From Dendronalium phyllosphericum CENA369 (GTDB taxonomy: Bacteria; Cyanobacteriota; Cyanobacteriia; Cyanobacteriales; Nostocaceae): a DNA stretch of 57,439 bases. The translations under genes and the position numbers were made by a program. Each line of letters starts with the position of its first letter. Position 1 is the stretch's first letter. The DNA lies in NCBI RefSeq assembly GCF_016056275.1, contig NZ_JAECZA010000291.1, positions 1-57,439 on the forward strand, given 5' to 3'. The notes under the pieces are model-generated. The model was not told where the DNA came from and made no database searches. It saw only the letters and a program-made list of their open reading frames with translations. This document shows positions 36,118 to 45,662 of the stretch, one piece after another.

Positions 36118-39105
36118 ATGGATAAAGAACTAGAAATCCAGATGCAGTTTCTGGAAGAAGCAGTAGATTACCTCAATACCTTGGAAGGGGTATTGTTGGA
36201 ATTTGATAGTAACCGCATCGATTTAGAAAAAATCAACGCTGCACTCCGGGCCGCTCATTCTATTAAAGGTGGTGCGGCAATGATGGGATATCGAGTATTA
36301 AGCGATTTAGCTCATCGATTGGAAGATTCTTTCAAAGTCTTAAAAACCCGCAAAAATTCTCTAGAAATTGACACGCAGTTACAAAGTTTACTGCTCTCCG
36401 CAGTGGACTGGTTGCGCCAGATAGTACAGTTACTAAAAGAAAAAAATGCTATAGAAGAACAGTGGCTAGCGAGTTTTTGTTACCCTGTTTTTGACGAACT
36501 GCGCGATCGCTTGGGCGAACCCACCCCTGAAGATGCTACAACTATGCTATCGCCAGAAGATGGGCAAGATATTATTCCTTTACTGTTTGAAACCGAAGTC
36601 GAAGGATGTTTGCAACGCCTAGAATCTGTGTTGGCAGATAAACAACAACCATGCTTGCAAGAAGAAGTTGCCATCATGGCCGCGGAATTGGGCGGTTTGG
36701 GAGAAATGCTGGAATTAACAGCTTTTACCCAACTTTGTGAATCAATCAAGCAGCACATAGAAGCCCCAGAACCCGAACGCGTTCCCGTAATTGCCCAGTT
36801 AGCATTACAAGCATGGCGGCGATCGCAAGCTTTAGTATTGACTAATCAACGCGATAATTTACCTACAGATATCGATTTAGCTAGTTATACGCCAGTCGAA
36901 CCACTAGCAAAACCACAAGTAGTTACACATTTCGTCATAGATACAGCCGATACGGAACTTCTAGATATAGAAACATTATCAGCAGCTACCACAGACCCGG
37001 AAATAATCGCAGCCAATTTTGTATCCGAAGATGCAGTAGCTGATGATCGAAATACTGTCACTCTTCCAGAAGCAAACACTGTATTAGCTAGAGAAATTAC
37101 CACCACAGATTATAAATTTGTCGAATCTAGAGAATTAGTAACTGTAGGCAAAGACAGGGAAGCACACGAAAATACCGTTCGCGTTCCTAGCAAACAACTC
37201 GAACAAATTAACGACTTATTTGGAGAACTCATTGTCCAGCGGAATGGACTAAACTCCCAGTTAGAAAAACTACGCAAACTTGTGCGGCATCTCAGCCAGC
37301 GAGTGCAACTTCTCGACCGCGAAAATCAAGAATTACGTACAGCATACGATAAAATTACAACACAAAATACGTTATCTACTAATGTGCCCCTGGCTGAAGA
37401 TTTAGAAGATCGCAGGCCAAGTGTAGCTAGATTTGATGCCTTGGAAATGGATCGCTATAACGAATTAAACTTGCGATCGCAAGAAGTTATGGAAACCATT
37501 GTCCAGGTACAAGAAGTTTCCACTGATATTCAACTCAGCGTTGACGACACAGATCAAATTGCTCGTAAACTCAGTAAAACATCCAAACAATTACAAACAA
37601 AGCTTACTCACGTGCGGATGCGCCCCTTATCTGATTTAGTCGAGCGTTTTCCTAGAGCTTTGCGCGATTTAAATGTAGAGTATGGGAAAAATGTCCAGTT
37701 AAAAATTGAAGGCGGCAACACTTTAATTGAACGCAGTATTTTAGAGGCTTTGAACGATCCTTTAATGCACCTATTAAGGAATGCTTTCGATCATGGTATT
37801 GAAGACCCTGCTACTCGCCAAACTTTGGGTAAACCAGAACAAGGATTAATTGAAATTACAGCCAGCCACCGCGGCAATCGCACTATTATTACGATGCGTG
37901 ACGATGGTCAAGGCATTTCTTTAGATAAAATTCGCTCTCGCGCCCTAGCGATGAAATTAGATGCTGCTTTGATTGATAATGCCAGCGATGAAGAACTGTT
38001 ATCACTAATTTTTGAACCAGGGTTTAGCACCTCCGACCAAGTGACTGCATTATCTGGTCGCGGTGTCGGTATGGATGTGGTTCGCAACAACCTCAAATTA
38101 ATTCGAGGAGATATTAAAGTTGATACCGAACCGGGGGTTGGCACTACCTTTACACTGTCAGTACCATTTACCCTTTCTGTCGCACGAGTCTTGCTAGTAG
38201 AAAGCAGTAAAATGCTATTGGCATTTCCTACAGATGTCGTTTCGGAAATATTTTTATTGCAAAACGAGCGAATTTTCTTAATGGCAGGTAGCGAAGTCCT
38301 AAATTGGCAAGGAACCATGCTGCCACTGATTCGCCTGAGTCGCTACTTTGAATTTAATTGCCCGCGTTACGATAGTCCAGAACTCGAAACTCCGCCTGCA
38401 ATTAATGCTACCAGCGTGTTAGTAGTCCAAGGCAATAATCAGCCAGTAGCCATCCAAGTAGACCGTTGCTGGGGCGAACAGGAAGTTGCCATTCGCCAAG
38501 TTGAAGGGAATATACCTTTACCTGAAGGCTTTAGTAACTGCACAATTCTTGGTGATGGTCGCGTAGTGGCATTAGTTAATACCAATGAATTGCTGTATTG
38601 GATTGCGACTAATCAACAGACTCCTAGAAATAACCAATTACCATCAGCAAGATTGAAGACACCGTTTTTATTCTTTGATGCTGAGAAAATACCAAAAACA
38701 CCTGTTAAACAGAAAGGCACAATTTTGATTGTAGATGACTCAATTAATGTGCGCCGTTTCTTAGCCTTAACTTTGGAAAAAGGAGGGTATGAAGTAGAAC
38801 AAGCTAAAGACGGTCAAGAAGCCTTAGAAAAACTTGAAAGTGGCTTGAAAGTTGAAGCGGTAATTTGCGATATTGAAATGCCTCGCCTTGATGGTTATGG
38901 GTTCTTAGGTCGTCTCAACTCAAATGTGAGTTTGAAAAATATACCTGTTGCTATGCTTACTTCTCGCAGCAGTAATAAACATCGACAACTAGCAATTCAA
39001 TTAGGTGCAAGAGCTTATTTCTCTAAACCTTACAACGAGCAAGAATTACTCCGAACATTGGAGGAAATCATTTGTAATGTAGCAGAAACAGCAACACTTA
39101 ATTGA
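36118..39105 (+). CDS. CheA-type histidine kinase with C-terminal receiver
   Basis: This 995-residue hybrid kinase starts with a histidine phosphotransfer domain (ALRAAHSIKGGAAMMG, H47), then an acidic linker, a dimerisation region (VPSKQLEQINDLFGELIVQRN, about 360), a HATPase domain (LLRNAFDHGIEDP, DDGQGI, GRGVGMDVV), a CheW-like domain, and a receiver at about 870-985 (ILIVDDSINVRRFLAL, CDIEMPRLDG). The layout matches PixL/HmpE-type proteins of cyanobacterial chemosensory systems that control type IV pilus motility. It is the last gene of the five. Confidence 0.95.
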   Translation: MDKELEIQMQFLEEAVDYLNTLEGVLLEFDSNRIDLEKINAALRAAHSIKGGAAMMGYRVLSDLAHRLEDSFKVLKTRKNSLEIDTQLQSLLLSAVDWLRQIVQLLKEKNAIEEQWLASFCYPVFDELRDRLGEPTPEDATTMLSPEDGQDIIPLLFETEVEGCLQRLESVLADKQQPCLQEEVAIMAAELGGLGEMLELTAFTQLCESIKQHIEAPEPERVPVIAQLALQAWRRSQALVLTNQRDNLPTDIDLASYTPVEPLAKPQVVTHFVIDTADTELLDIETLSAATTDPEIIAANFVSEDAVADDRNTVTLPEANTVLAREITTTDYKFVESRELVTVGKDREAHENTVRVPSKQLEQINDLFGELIVQRNGLNSQLEKLRKLVRHLSQRVQLLDRENQELRTAYDKITTQNTLSTNVPLAEDLEDRRPSVARFDALEMDRYNELNLRSQEVMETIVQVQEVSTDIQLSVDDTDQIARKLSKTSKQLQTKLTHVRMRPLSDLVERFPRALRDLNVEYGKNVQLKIEGGNTLIERSILEALNDPLMHLLRNAFDHGIEDPATRQTLGKPEQGLIEITASHRGNRTIITMRDDGQGISLDKIRSRALAMKLDAALIDNASDEELLSLIFEPGFSTSDQVTALSGRGVGMDVVRNNLKLIRGDIKVDTEPGVGTTFTLSVPFTLSVARVLLVESSKMLLAFPTDVVSEIFLLQNERIFLMAGSEVLNWQGTMLPLIRLSRYFEFNCPRYDSPELETPPAINATSVLVVQGNNQPVAIQVDRCWGEQEVAIRQVEGNIPLPEGFSNCTILGDGRVVALVNTNELLYWIATNQQTPRNNQLPSARLKTPFLFFDAEKIPKTPVKQKGTILIVDDSINVRRFLALTLEKGGYEVEQAKDGQEALEKLESGLKVEAVICDIEMPRLDGYGFLGRLNSNVSLKNIPVAMLTSRSSNKHRQLAIQLGARAYFSKPYNEQELLRTLEEIICNVAETATLN

Positions 39106-39373
39106 GTTGTCAGTTGTCAGGAGGCAGGAGGCAGAAGTGAAAAATGATCTCCCCTGTCTTCTTTGTCCTACCGTTTGTACGTCCTCTTTCTCATATAAGT
39201 CAAAATAGTGATATCCAGACAAAGAACGCGTAAATGTGTCAGTTTATATTATGTCAACTCTTCAATTTTACTGATAATCAAGAATATGGAAAAAGTTTTT
39301 GTCAAAAAGCTAAAGTTTTTATCGTATCAAGAGAACCAAGTTTTTAATTTTGGATGAAGTCGAGCTAAGTAAT

Positions 39374-40480
39374 TCACTCCCAGATAATTGGGACATTCAA
39401 AAATTCACTAAGTTCTTGTGCTAACCAGTAATGTTCGGGTAATGTCAACCTAGAACCCAGTCTATATCTATTATGTTGTGTGCAAATAAATAAGTCAGGA
39501 GATAATTCTTTGATTTTGGTGGATATTTGCCCCTTATACCTGCCTCCCTTATGTTTGTAACTAAACTGTTTATATATTTTATTGATAGAGAGTAAATTCA
39601 AAATATGATGCCTATTATCTTGAAGGCCTTTAGCATACTGGCAATTACTAGCACTACAATTTAAATAGAAATCGCGTTGATTGATTTCTAACTTAGAAAA
39701 ATTTGATAGACATGGAATAATAACTTCTAAAGTATCCTTTTTTTTGGTGAATAAAATATCGCTGCCAATAGGTTTTGGAATTCGAGGCAATTCAACTTTA
39801 ATGTCAGATAATTTATCTAAAGGAATTGTTATACCCGATAAATTTTCTGACGTAATTGCTATCCCTAAAAAATTACTAATTTCCTGCGCTATTCTGTCAC
39901 GCTCAATTAGAGTCAAGTCTTTATTCAAGTATTTTCTCAAGTCATGCTTTTGAATTCCTTCCCAGATAATTAAACTTGGAGGCTCTTTTTTGTATTCTTC
40001 TTGATTTTTCAAGTTGATTAATTTGTAAGATACGGCAGTAGATACCAACATACAAATATTTTTTCTAAATATTGGGGAGGATAACGAACGACTCAATGCC
40101 TGAATACCCAAGAACTTCTGTGAAAAAGTTATGCTTTGATTATGTATTCTCAGATGTATTGTTCCGAAGGAGCAAATAATAATCCAACGAAGAGACCAAA
40201 TACATAAAATTGAGTCCAAAATTATCCAGACAAAAAAATAATCTGAAGAAAAATTAAAATAGTATGAATTTATTATCAAGCTTGCTGATTCAAAAATCAT
40301 TAAACCCAAACTCAACATAAACATATGTATATTAAATAACAATAATAATATAAAAGAATCACTTTTAATTCCTCCTAGTAAATCTAATATTTCTATCCCA
40401 ATACTTCCCTTGGCTGGAAACACAATTTCCAGCGTTTCTGCGCTTTTTGTGATAAAAATATTACGCATTAAGTTTCTCAC
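39374..40480 (-). CDS. Unknown membrane protein with an internal domain duplication
   Basis: I do not recognise this 368-residue protein as a named family. It has two related halves: TLEIVFP (16-22) and TLEVIIP (250-256) open them, and LTLIERDRIAQEISNFLG (189-206) and LTLPEHYWLAQELSEFLN (345-362) close them. Only the first half carries two transmembrane segments (about 41-71 and 83-105). The second half contains two cysteines close together (NCSASNC). The LAQEISxFLG motif occurs in other cyanobacterial proteins, to my recollection. It stands alone, and its role is unknown. Confidence 0.65.
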   Translation of the reverse strand: MRNLMRNIFITKSAETLEIVFPAKGSIGIEILDLLGGIKSDSFILLLLFNIHMFMLSLGLMIFESASLIINSYYFNFSSDYFFVWIILDSILCIWSLRWIIICSFGTIHLRIHNQSITFSQKFLGIQALSRSLSSPIFRKNICMLVSTAVSYKLINLKNQEEYKKEPPSLIIWEGIQKHDLRKYLNKDLTLIERDRIAQEISNFLGIAITSENLSGITIPLDKLSDIKVELPRIPKPIGSDILFTKKKDTLEVIIPCLSNFSKLEINQRDFYLNCSASNCQYAKGLQDNRHHILNLLSINKIYKQFSYKHKGGRYKGQISTKIKELSPDLFICTQHNRYRLGSRLTLPEHYWLAQELSEFLNVPIIWE

Positions 40481-40548
40481 AAAAGTATTTTGCGTATTCT
40501 AAAACGTCTGCCATAAAACTATGGTAACTATTAGATGAGTGCAGTTCA

Positions 40549-41336
40549 CTAATTCTCAGGTGGTGGTAAGTGTTCGCCAATTTGTTTTGATAAACCTATC
40601 ATCCGGCAGTGCCAGTCACCAAAAGTATTTCGGAAACAGATGCCACTGCTGTCTGGGTATTGAGAGACGGTGCAGTTTTTTCCCACTGGATTAATGCCCT
40701 TAATCTTATGACAAATATAACGAGTGAAGCTTCCTCGAATATCATATACGGGTTGTTCCATCGGTGAGAGGTTAAGATAATCTTACTTTTGTCAATTAGA
40801 AATTATGCTTAAAATTTAGGGGGAGCCGAGGTACTAAGTTAACTTTTGTACTGAAATTATGGGTTAAGAATAAATGATGCGTATCAAGATGACGCGATCG
40901 CCCGATTAAAAATTCTGTTTGTAACCCCGATTTTGGCAATATTTTAAGTACTATTGCTTATTGACAAATGGTATCTGACCTTAACCTGTCACGAATGGGG
41001 TTGTTCTGTATTCATGCTTAAATGCTCTCCCCCATGTCTGGTGTTGAATTTCAGGTCGGTTATGTTGGCGGGACGAGAGTTCGGGGCAACTTCAAGAATC
41101 AGAGTGCCGATCAGCCACAAGGCACTAGAGCTACTAGACTCCCATTCTTGGTCACAGAGAAAATACATCTTCGCCTGTTCGACGCTAGGCGCTCCTGTTT
41201 TTGGTTCTACCATCGATGGGCAAGTATGAGGTCTACGTCCGGTTCCATACGGAAGAGTTTGAGCAGTTAGTACGGTAGGCATTAAAACCGCAAGCAACGT
41301 ACAGTTTATAATTCTAAGAGTAAACTTTAATTTCAC
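40549..41336 (-). pseudogene. Secreted-protein gene split by a MITE-like insertion
   Basis: Two open frames, 41336-40989 (115 residues) and 40761-40549 (70 residues), are halves of one gene. The first has a signal peptide (MKLKFTLRIINCTLLAVLMP...LTA) and ends NTEQP followed by two foreign residues and a stop. The second begins MEQPVYDIRGSF, its Met coming from the inserted element. Removing 40759-40997 plus one copy of the 9-bp duplication restores a continuous frame, NTEQPVYDIRG, of 179 residues. The function of the intact protein is unknown; it has several cysteines, suggesting a disulfide-stabilised extracytoplasmic protein. Confidence 0.85.
40759..40997. mobile_element. 239-bp MITE-like element with 9-bp target duplication
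   Basis: The ends are imperfect inverted repeats: CATCGGTGAGAGGTTAAG at 40759-40776 and, reading in from the other end, CATTCGTGACAGGTTAAG (40997-40980), 15 of 18 matching. GGGTTGTTC flanks both sides (40750-40758 and 40998-41006) as a direct repeat. There is no transposase inside, so it is non-autonomous and would need a related insertion sequence elsewhere in the genome. I cannot assign the family. Confidence 0.88.
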
Positions 41337-41698
41337 GTTGATTTCATGGTTAAGTAAAAATAATCATAGCAGTCGAAGCAAACATTAGAATTATTACTGA
41401 CTTGTATAGCGCACTCTTCAACAATTTTGAGAAGCTGACACGACTCTAGGACGACTAGTGCAAATTACAGGGCATAGGGCGAACGCATTGATGTCCAAGC
41501 TAAGATGTCTCAACTATGGGCAAACGGCTATTAGGCTGCAATCTGCTAGAGAGAATGAGAATTACTTGGGACAGTCTATTGTGTATAAACTAATGCTCTA
41601 GAAAAATGAAAAGTTACTCAAGTTAACTCAGTTGAACATTAAACGAGCATTTTAGAGAGATAACAGTCTGAAACCATCGATTTTACCTCGTCTGCTTT
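41337..41698. other. Intergenic region between divergent genes
   Basis: No gene is visible in this 362-base stretch between the split secreted-protein gene and the second Uma2-type gene. I see no strong repeat. Confidence 0.5.
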
Positions 41699-42457
41699 AT
41701 GTCAACTAATATTACTCAAAACGAGATCCCAACACCTTCTGTTCCAGACTGGGAACCTTCCCCGCCCCCACAGGATTTAATATTTGATGACGGAGAACCT
41801 TTGGAAAGTAACCGCCACCGCATTGCGATGAATGTTTTAATCCGGTCGTTGCAACAGATTTGGTCAGACCGCAATGACTACTTTGTTGGCGGTAATATGT
41901 TTGTTTACTATAGTAGTACTCAGGTGCGAAATCGGGATTTTAAAGGCCCGGATTTTTTTGTAGTTCTCAATGTTGAGGGAAATATGTCTCGTCAGGGCTG
42001 GGTTGTCTGGGATGAAGAGGGACGCTATCCTGATGTAATTGTCGAACTGATGTCCCCCTCGACAGCAAATGTGGACATTGGCAAGAAAAAAAATCTTTAT
42101 GAAGAAGTTTTTAGAACTAGAGACTATTTTGTTTTTGACCCCTTTGAACCTAACTCTTTGCAAGGATGGCGATTGGATGTCAACTTTCGCTATCAGCCGA
42201 TAGTTGCTAACGAGCAAGGTTGGTTGTGGTGCGAAACTTTAGGATTTTGGTTAGGAACTTGGTCGGGAACAATAGATCGAGAAACTGCCTCTTGGTTAAG
42301 ATTTTATGACCGTGAAGCAAATTTAGTTTTATTACCAGAGGAAGCAGAGCGTCAACGAGCAGACGCAGAAAGTCAACGAGCAGACGCAGAACGCCAAAGG
42401 GCAGAACGTTTAGCTGCAAGATTGCGGGAGTTAGGAGAAAATCCCCAGGATATCTAA
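41699..42457 (+). CDS. Uma2-family (DUF820) putative endonuclease with heptad tail
   Basis: This 252-residue protein is a second Uma2/DUF820 member. RNRDFKGPDFFVVLNVEG, PDVIVELMSPSTANVDIGKKKNLYEEVF and RDYFVFDP are the family core, including the D...E-x-x type acidic residues of the PD-(D/E)XK fold. The C-terminal region has the repeated unit RADAESQ/RADAERQ before the family end AARLRELGENPQDI, predicted to form a coiled helix. It differs from the copy at 3802 in most of its sequence. A strong hairpin follows the stop. Confidence 0.87.
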   Translation: MSTNITQNEIPTPSVPDWEPSPPPQDLIFDDGEPLESNRHRIAMNVLIRSLQQIWSDRNDYFVGGNMFVYYSSTQVRNRDFKGPDFFVVLNVEGNMSRQGWVVWDEEGRYPDVIVELMSPSTANVDIGKKKNLYEEVFRTRDYFVFDPFEPNSLQGWRLDVNFRYQPIVANEQGWLWCETLGFWLGTWSGTIDRETASWLRFYDREANLVLLPEEAERQRADAESQRADAERQRAERLAARLRELGENPQDI

Positions 42458-42935
42458 CTAGTAATTTCCCACACATCTACAGGAGCGATCGCTCTTTATC
42501 AAACTTACACTAACTCAAGCTGTCAACAAGATGATTATCAACAGCTTGAGTTAGGTCACTATTTCTTAGGAATAACGTGCCTTGTATTTGGTTGATTTGC
42601 CCTACCAAATACATCTGGTCAACAATTCCTGCCACTATCCCACAATATTTTGTACTCTTATTTTCTGAAGTTGATGGTGTTGTGAGTGAAAAACCCCATC
42701 GATCTCATCACCTATCTACATTTTTATGGTACAATTGTACTAACAAGCTTTTTAATCCAGGCGATCGCTCTTAATTAAGGCAAGACCTACAAGCAAAATC
42801 TAATGTTCCAACCTCCGACAACAAGAGTGCCTAGAAACAGAGAGAAGTTTGAGTAGCGCCTTCCCACACTCAGAATTCAAAAGTAGCAAGTAGAGAGACA
42901 TCGCCTTTTAGAAGACCCTAGATGAGATAAATACT
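42458..42935. other. Intergenic region with hairpin
   Basis: Apart from the hairpin at 42510-42554, no gene or repeat is evident in this 478-base stretch; a short open frame at 42577-42774 lacks protein character. Confidence 0.5.
42510..42554 (+). terminator. Strong hairpin downstream of the second Uma2-type gene
   Basis: CTAACTCAAGCTGT (42510-42523) and ACAGCTTGAGTTAG (42541-42554) form a perfect 14-bp stem with a 17-base loop, 53 bases after the stop codon. No T-run follows, so it may be a transcript-stabilising hairpin as well as a terminator. Confidence 0.55.
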
Positions 42936-43595
42936 ATGATGACGCGCCTACAGGGTGTAATAACAGCCCCAGTTGACTCTCAATCTCACTTGAAGCACTA
43001 TGTTGAACAAAAAGCTGATGCAACCAAAAGCATTAATACAGATAACCTTTCCTTTCAAACGCTTACTGAAGTCACTAAAACAATTTTGCTTCATGCCTTT
43101 TGGTTATCCGAGCAAAAACAAAATCTCTCTTTAAGAGACTACAAAAAACTACTTTGCGATCGAGGCTGGAAAGGAGAAGAAAAGAAGTATCTCAAGATTG
43201 CAGCAGCATTTAATAAGTTTTCCCCTCAAGATTTCACCCAAGTTGAGCCAAGAACCATATATCAGCTAGCGGAGAACAGCAATAAATATCAGCAAGTAAT
43301 AGATAGACTACTAGACTTGAGCGAAATAACTCAAGAGGGTGTACGCTCCCTGATTAAAAAGCAGCAAACTCCTAGAAAAGCAAGACCTGAAAAACCTAGT
43401 ATTTGGCGGCGGGTAAAGAATGGGAGGCGGTACTGTCAGATTCCGCCAATTCACGAACCTGCGGAACTGACTGGTACTACCTTGCAAAAAATGATGGATG
43501 AGGAAGGACTAACTGCCCAGCATATTGTGGCAGAGGCTATTGCTTTACGACAAGCTTATAAACAAGGACAGCTAGTACTAGCAACAAAGGACTAG
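42936..43595 (+). CDS. Unknown protein, 219 residues
   Basis: I do not recognise this protein. It is basic and mainly helical, without signal peptide or membrane segment. Residues 45-110 contain LTEVTKTILLHAFWLSEQKQNLSLRDYKKLL and GWKGEEKKYLKIAAAF, then PRTIYQLAENSNKY. A basic linker (KKQQTPRKARPEKPSIWRRVKNGRR) joins a C-terminal LTGTTLQKMMDEEGLTAQHIVAEAIAL helix pair. The composition would suit a DNA- or RNA-associated protein, but that is inference. It stands alone between two repeat-rich regions. Confidence 0.7.
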   Translation: MMTRLQGVITAPVDSQSHLKHYVEQKADATKSINTDNLSFQTLTEVTKTILLHAFWLSEQKQNLSLRDYKKLLCDRGWKGEEKKYLKIAAAFNKFSPQDFTQVEPRTIYQLAENSNKYQQVIDRLLDLSEITQEGVRSLIKKQQTPRKARPEKPSIWRRVKNGRRYCQIPPIHEPAELTGTTLQKMMDEEGLTAQHIVAEAIALRQAYKQGQLVLATKD

Positions 43596-43602
43596 TGTTT
43601 CG

Positions 43603-43639
43603 TAGGGTGCTTTATAGATGTAAGTCCTAACGCACCCTA
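43603..43639 (+). repeat. TAGGGTGC inverted repeat
   Basis: TAGGGTGC (43603-43610) and GCACCCTA (43632-43639) flank a 21-base spacer directly after the stop of the 219-residue gene. It could act as a terminator or be a copy of a common dispersed repeat. Confidence 0.55.
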
Positions 43640-43726
43640 TTGGCGTGACTTTGAAGAAGAATTCAGGAGTCAGAATCAATTAGTGGGGAATTGAGACCCA
43701 CCACTATATGAAACCTCGCTTTTGGC

Positions 43727-43836
43727 AGGGTGTGGCGCAACGGGTGTTGGGTGTAGTGTTTAACAGAATTGAATTTTAGTTGCGTCAAAGAAAAAACATC
43801 TTCTTAAGTCCCTACACCCTACACCCCACACCCCAA
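43727..43836. repeat. Palindromic repeat, copy 2 (GCGCAACGGGTGTTGGGTGT family)
   Basis: TGTGGCGCAACGGGTGTTGG (43731-43750) is identical but for one base to copy 1 (30560-30579), and CTACACCCTACACCCCACAC (43812-43831) is the complementary arm. It lies downstream of glgA and of the unknown gene, between convergent genes. Confidence 0.8.
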
Positions 43837-43882
43837 AGCCAGTTAGCTCCGGGGTTTGCGATTAACTTAGTGCCATTCGGAT

Positions 43883-45361
43883 TTACCACTTGTGTTTTAT
43901 CCAGTCGTAAATCTTGAGATATTCCGTCCCTGGAACATTCCAAGAGTAGTCGTATTTCATACCCACAACAGCTAGGTTGCGGAACTCTTCCAGATGCTGA
44001 TACCACAAATCGATTGCCCGATCCATTGCTGACTCGAAAGCGCGTTCGTCGGTATGATAAAACACATAGCCATTGCGTTGTTCGGGTGGTACATTCTGGT
44101 CGTAGTCTCGGTCAAATACTGTATTCACCAGTCCACCAACACCGCGAACAATAGGTACAGTACCATACTTCAAGCCAATCATTTGAGTTAACCCACAAGG
44201 TTCGTAATTGCTGGGGACAATAATCATATCTGCCCCTGCATAAATTAGGTGGGATAATTCTTCATTGAAGCCTAATTCCAAATGGACATCGGGGTTGCTA
44301 TTTAAAAATTGTTTTTCGTGCTGAAAATGAGCGTTGATTCCTGGTTCTGTTGCCGAACCTAGTAATACAAATTGCGCTCCTTTATTGAGAGCGTGATAAA
44401 TGGCGTGATGAACGAGATGCACACCTTTTTGATGATCTAACCGACCGATGTAAGCAATGATTGGTTTATCGCCAGAGCGAAGCATGAGCCGCTCTTGCAA
44501 AGCTTTTTTGTTATATAATTTTTGTTCAAAATCATCGTGAGTGTAGTTAAAGGGTATATAGCGATCGATTTCTGGATTCCAAAAATCGTAATCGATACCA
44601 TTGAGAACCCCACTGAATTTATCTTGATGCAAGTGCAAAGTATGCCCCAACCCACTACCAACATCAGTAGTACGAGCTTCCCAAGCATGGTTGGGTGAAA
44701 CCGTGGTAACTGCATTAGAGTAAACAATACCCCCCTTCATAAAATTCAAGGCAAAGGGGTTAAAGTTGTCGCGCAACTTATCGTATTGAAAATAATAGGC
44801 TTCTTGATTTAAACCAGTTGCCAAAAGAGTATTTACACCATCTATTCCCTGATGCTTAAAGTTGTGAATGGTGTAACAAACTCTTTGATGCTCCATGCCA
44901 TGATATTTATAAATCTCATTCAGCATGACTGGAACTAAACCTGTTTGCCAATCATGACAATGGATGATATCGGGTCGCTTATTACTTTGAAGTAGAAATT
45001 CTAAAGCTGCTTTGCTGAAGAATGCAAAGCGCATATTGTCGTCATCGCAACCATAATAGCAACCGCGATTGAAGAAATTCTCTTGGGAGTGGGGTTCAAT
45101 GAAGAAACACACCCGTCCATGCACCCAACCACAGTACACAGAACAGTGAATCGCCGCGCCATACCAAGGTACTGACAAGTTGGTATAGGCATTATGCAGC
45201 CCCCAAATATGGTCGTAGCGCATACAATCATATTTGGGCAGAATCAGCTCTACAGTATTTCCCCGAATCTCTAATTCTCGACTCAGTCCGTAAACGACAT
45301 CCCCTAAACCTCCTGCTTTAATTACAGGAGCGCATTCCGAGGCAATCTGTACAATGTACAT
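43883..45361 (-). CDS. glgA: Glycogen synthase (GlgA2-like)
   Basis: This 492-residue GT5 enzyme adds glucose from ADP-glucose to glycogen. MYIVQIASECAPVIKAGGLGDVVYG holds the KxGGL substrate motif (K15), IGRLDHQKGVHLV lies in the second Rossmann domain and SNYEPCGLTQMIGLKYGTVPIVRGVGGL carries the C-terminal catalytic region. Length and sequence are closer to the second cyanobacterial paralogue (GlgA2) as I remember it. It is a single gene; the upstream region is 300 bases shared with the divergent hybrid kinase. Confidence 0.95.
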   Translation of the reverse strand: MYIVQIASECAPVIKAGGLGDVVYGLSRELEIRGNTVELILPKYDCMRYDHIWGLHNAYTNLSVPWYGAAIHCSVYCGWVHGRVCFFIEPHSQENFFNRGCYYGCDDDNMRFAFFSKAALEFLLQSNKRPDIIHCHDWQTGLVPVMLNEIYKYHGMEHQRVCYTIHNFKHQGIDGVNTLLATGLNQEAYYFQYDKLRDNFNPFALNFMKGGIVYSNAVTTVSPNHAWEARTTDVGSGLGHTLHLHQDKFSGVLNGIDYDFWNPEIDRYIPFNYTHDDFEQKLYNKKALQERLMLRSGDKPIIAYIGRLDHQKGVHLVHHAIYHALNKGAQFVLLGSATEPGINAHFQHEKQFLNSNPDVHLELGFNEELSHLIYAGADMIIVPSNYEPCGLTQMIGLKYGTVPIVRGVGGLVNTVFDRDYDQNVPPEQRNGYVFYHTDERAFESAMDRAIDLWYQHLEEFRNLAVVGMKYDYSWNVPGTEYLKIYDWIKHKW

Positions 45362-45662
45362 TCCTAGTCCTCGCTTTACAAAACTTTATTTTAACTATAT
45401 TTACTTTAGTAAGTGTTGGGTGATATTAACAACCCCCTTTGTGGTGTATTGCGGGGGTACTGAATTAGCAAGAGTTTACTTTTTCGTAGTGAATTACAAT
45501 TTATATCTGGGGAGTAATAGACGCAAAAGACTATTATGCTGCCAAAATTGGTATATAAAAAGCTATTAACTTAGAAAATGTCAGACAAAGTTGTAACAGC
45601 ATAAGCACTTTAGAAAGATTTGAACTATTAGTTGACCACTGCTTGAGCTTTGTAACAGAAGC
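45362..45662. other. Intergenic region between divergent glgA and hybrid kinase
   Basis: No gene is supported in this stretch; it should contain both promoters. No repeat or hairpin stands out. Confidence 0.5.

Noticed and set aside
40989-41336. The 115-residue frame as a complete small secreted protein
   Set aside because: Its last two residues and stop come from the inserted element, and the rest of the gene continues after the element.
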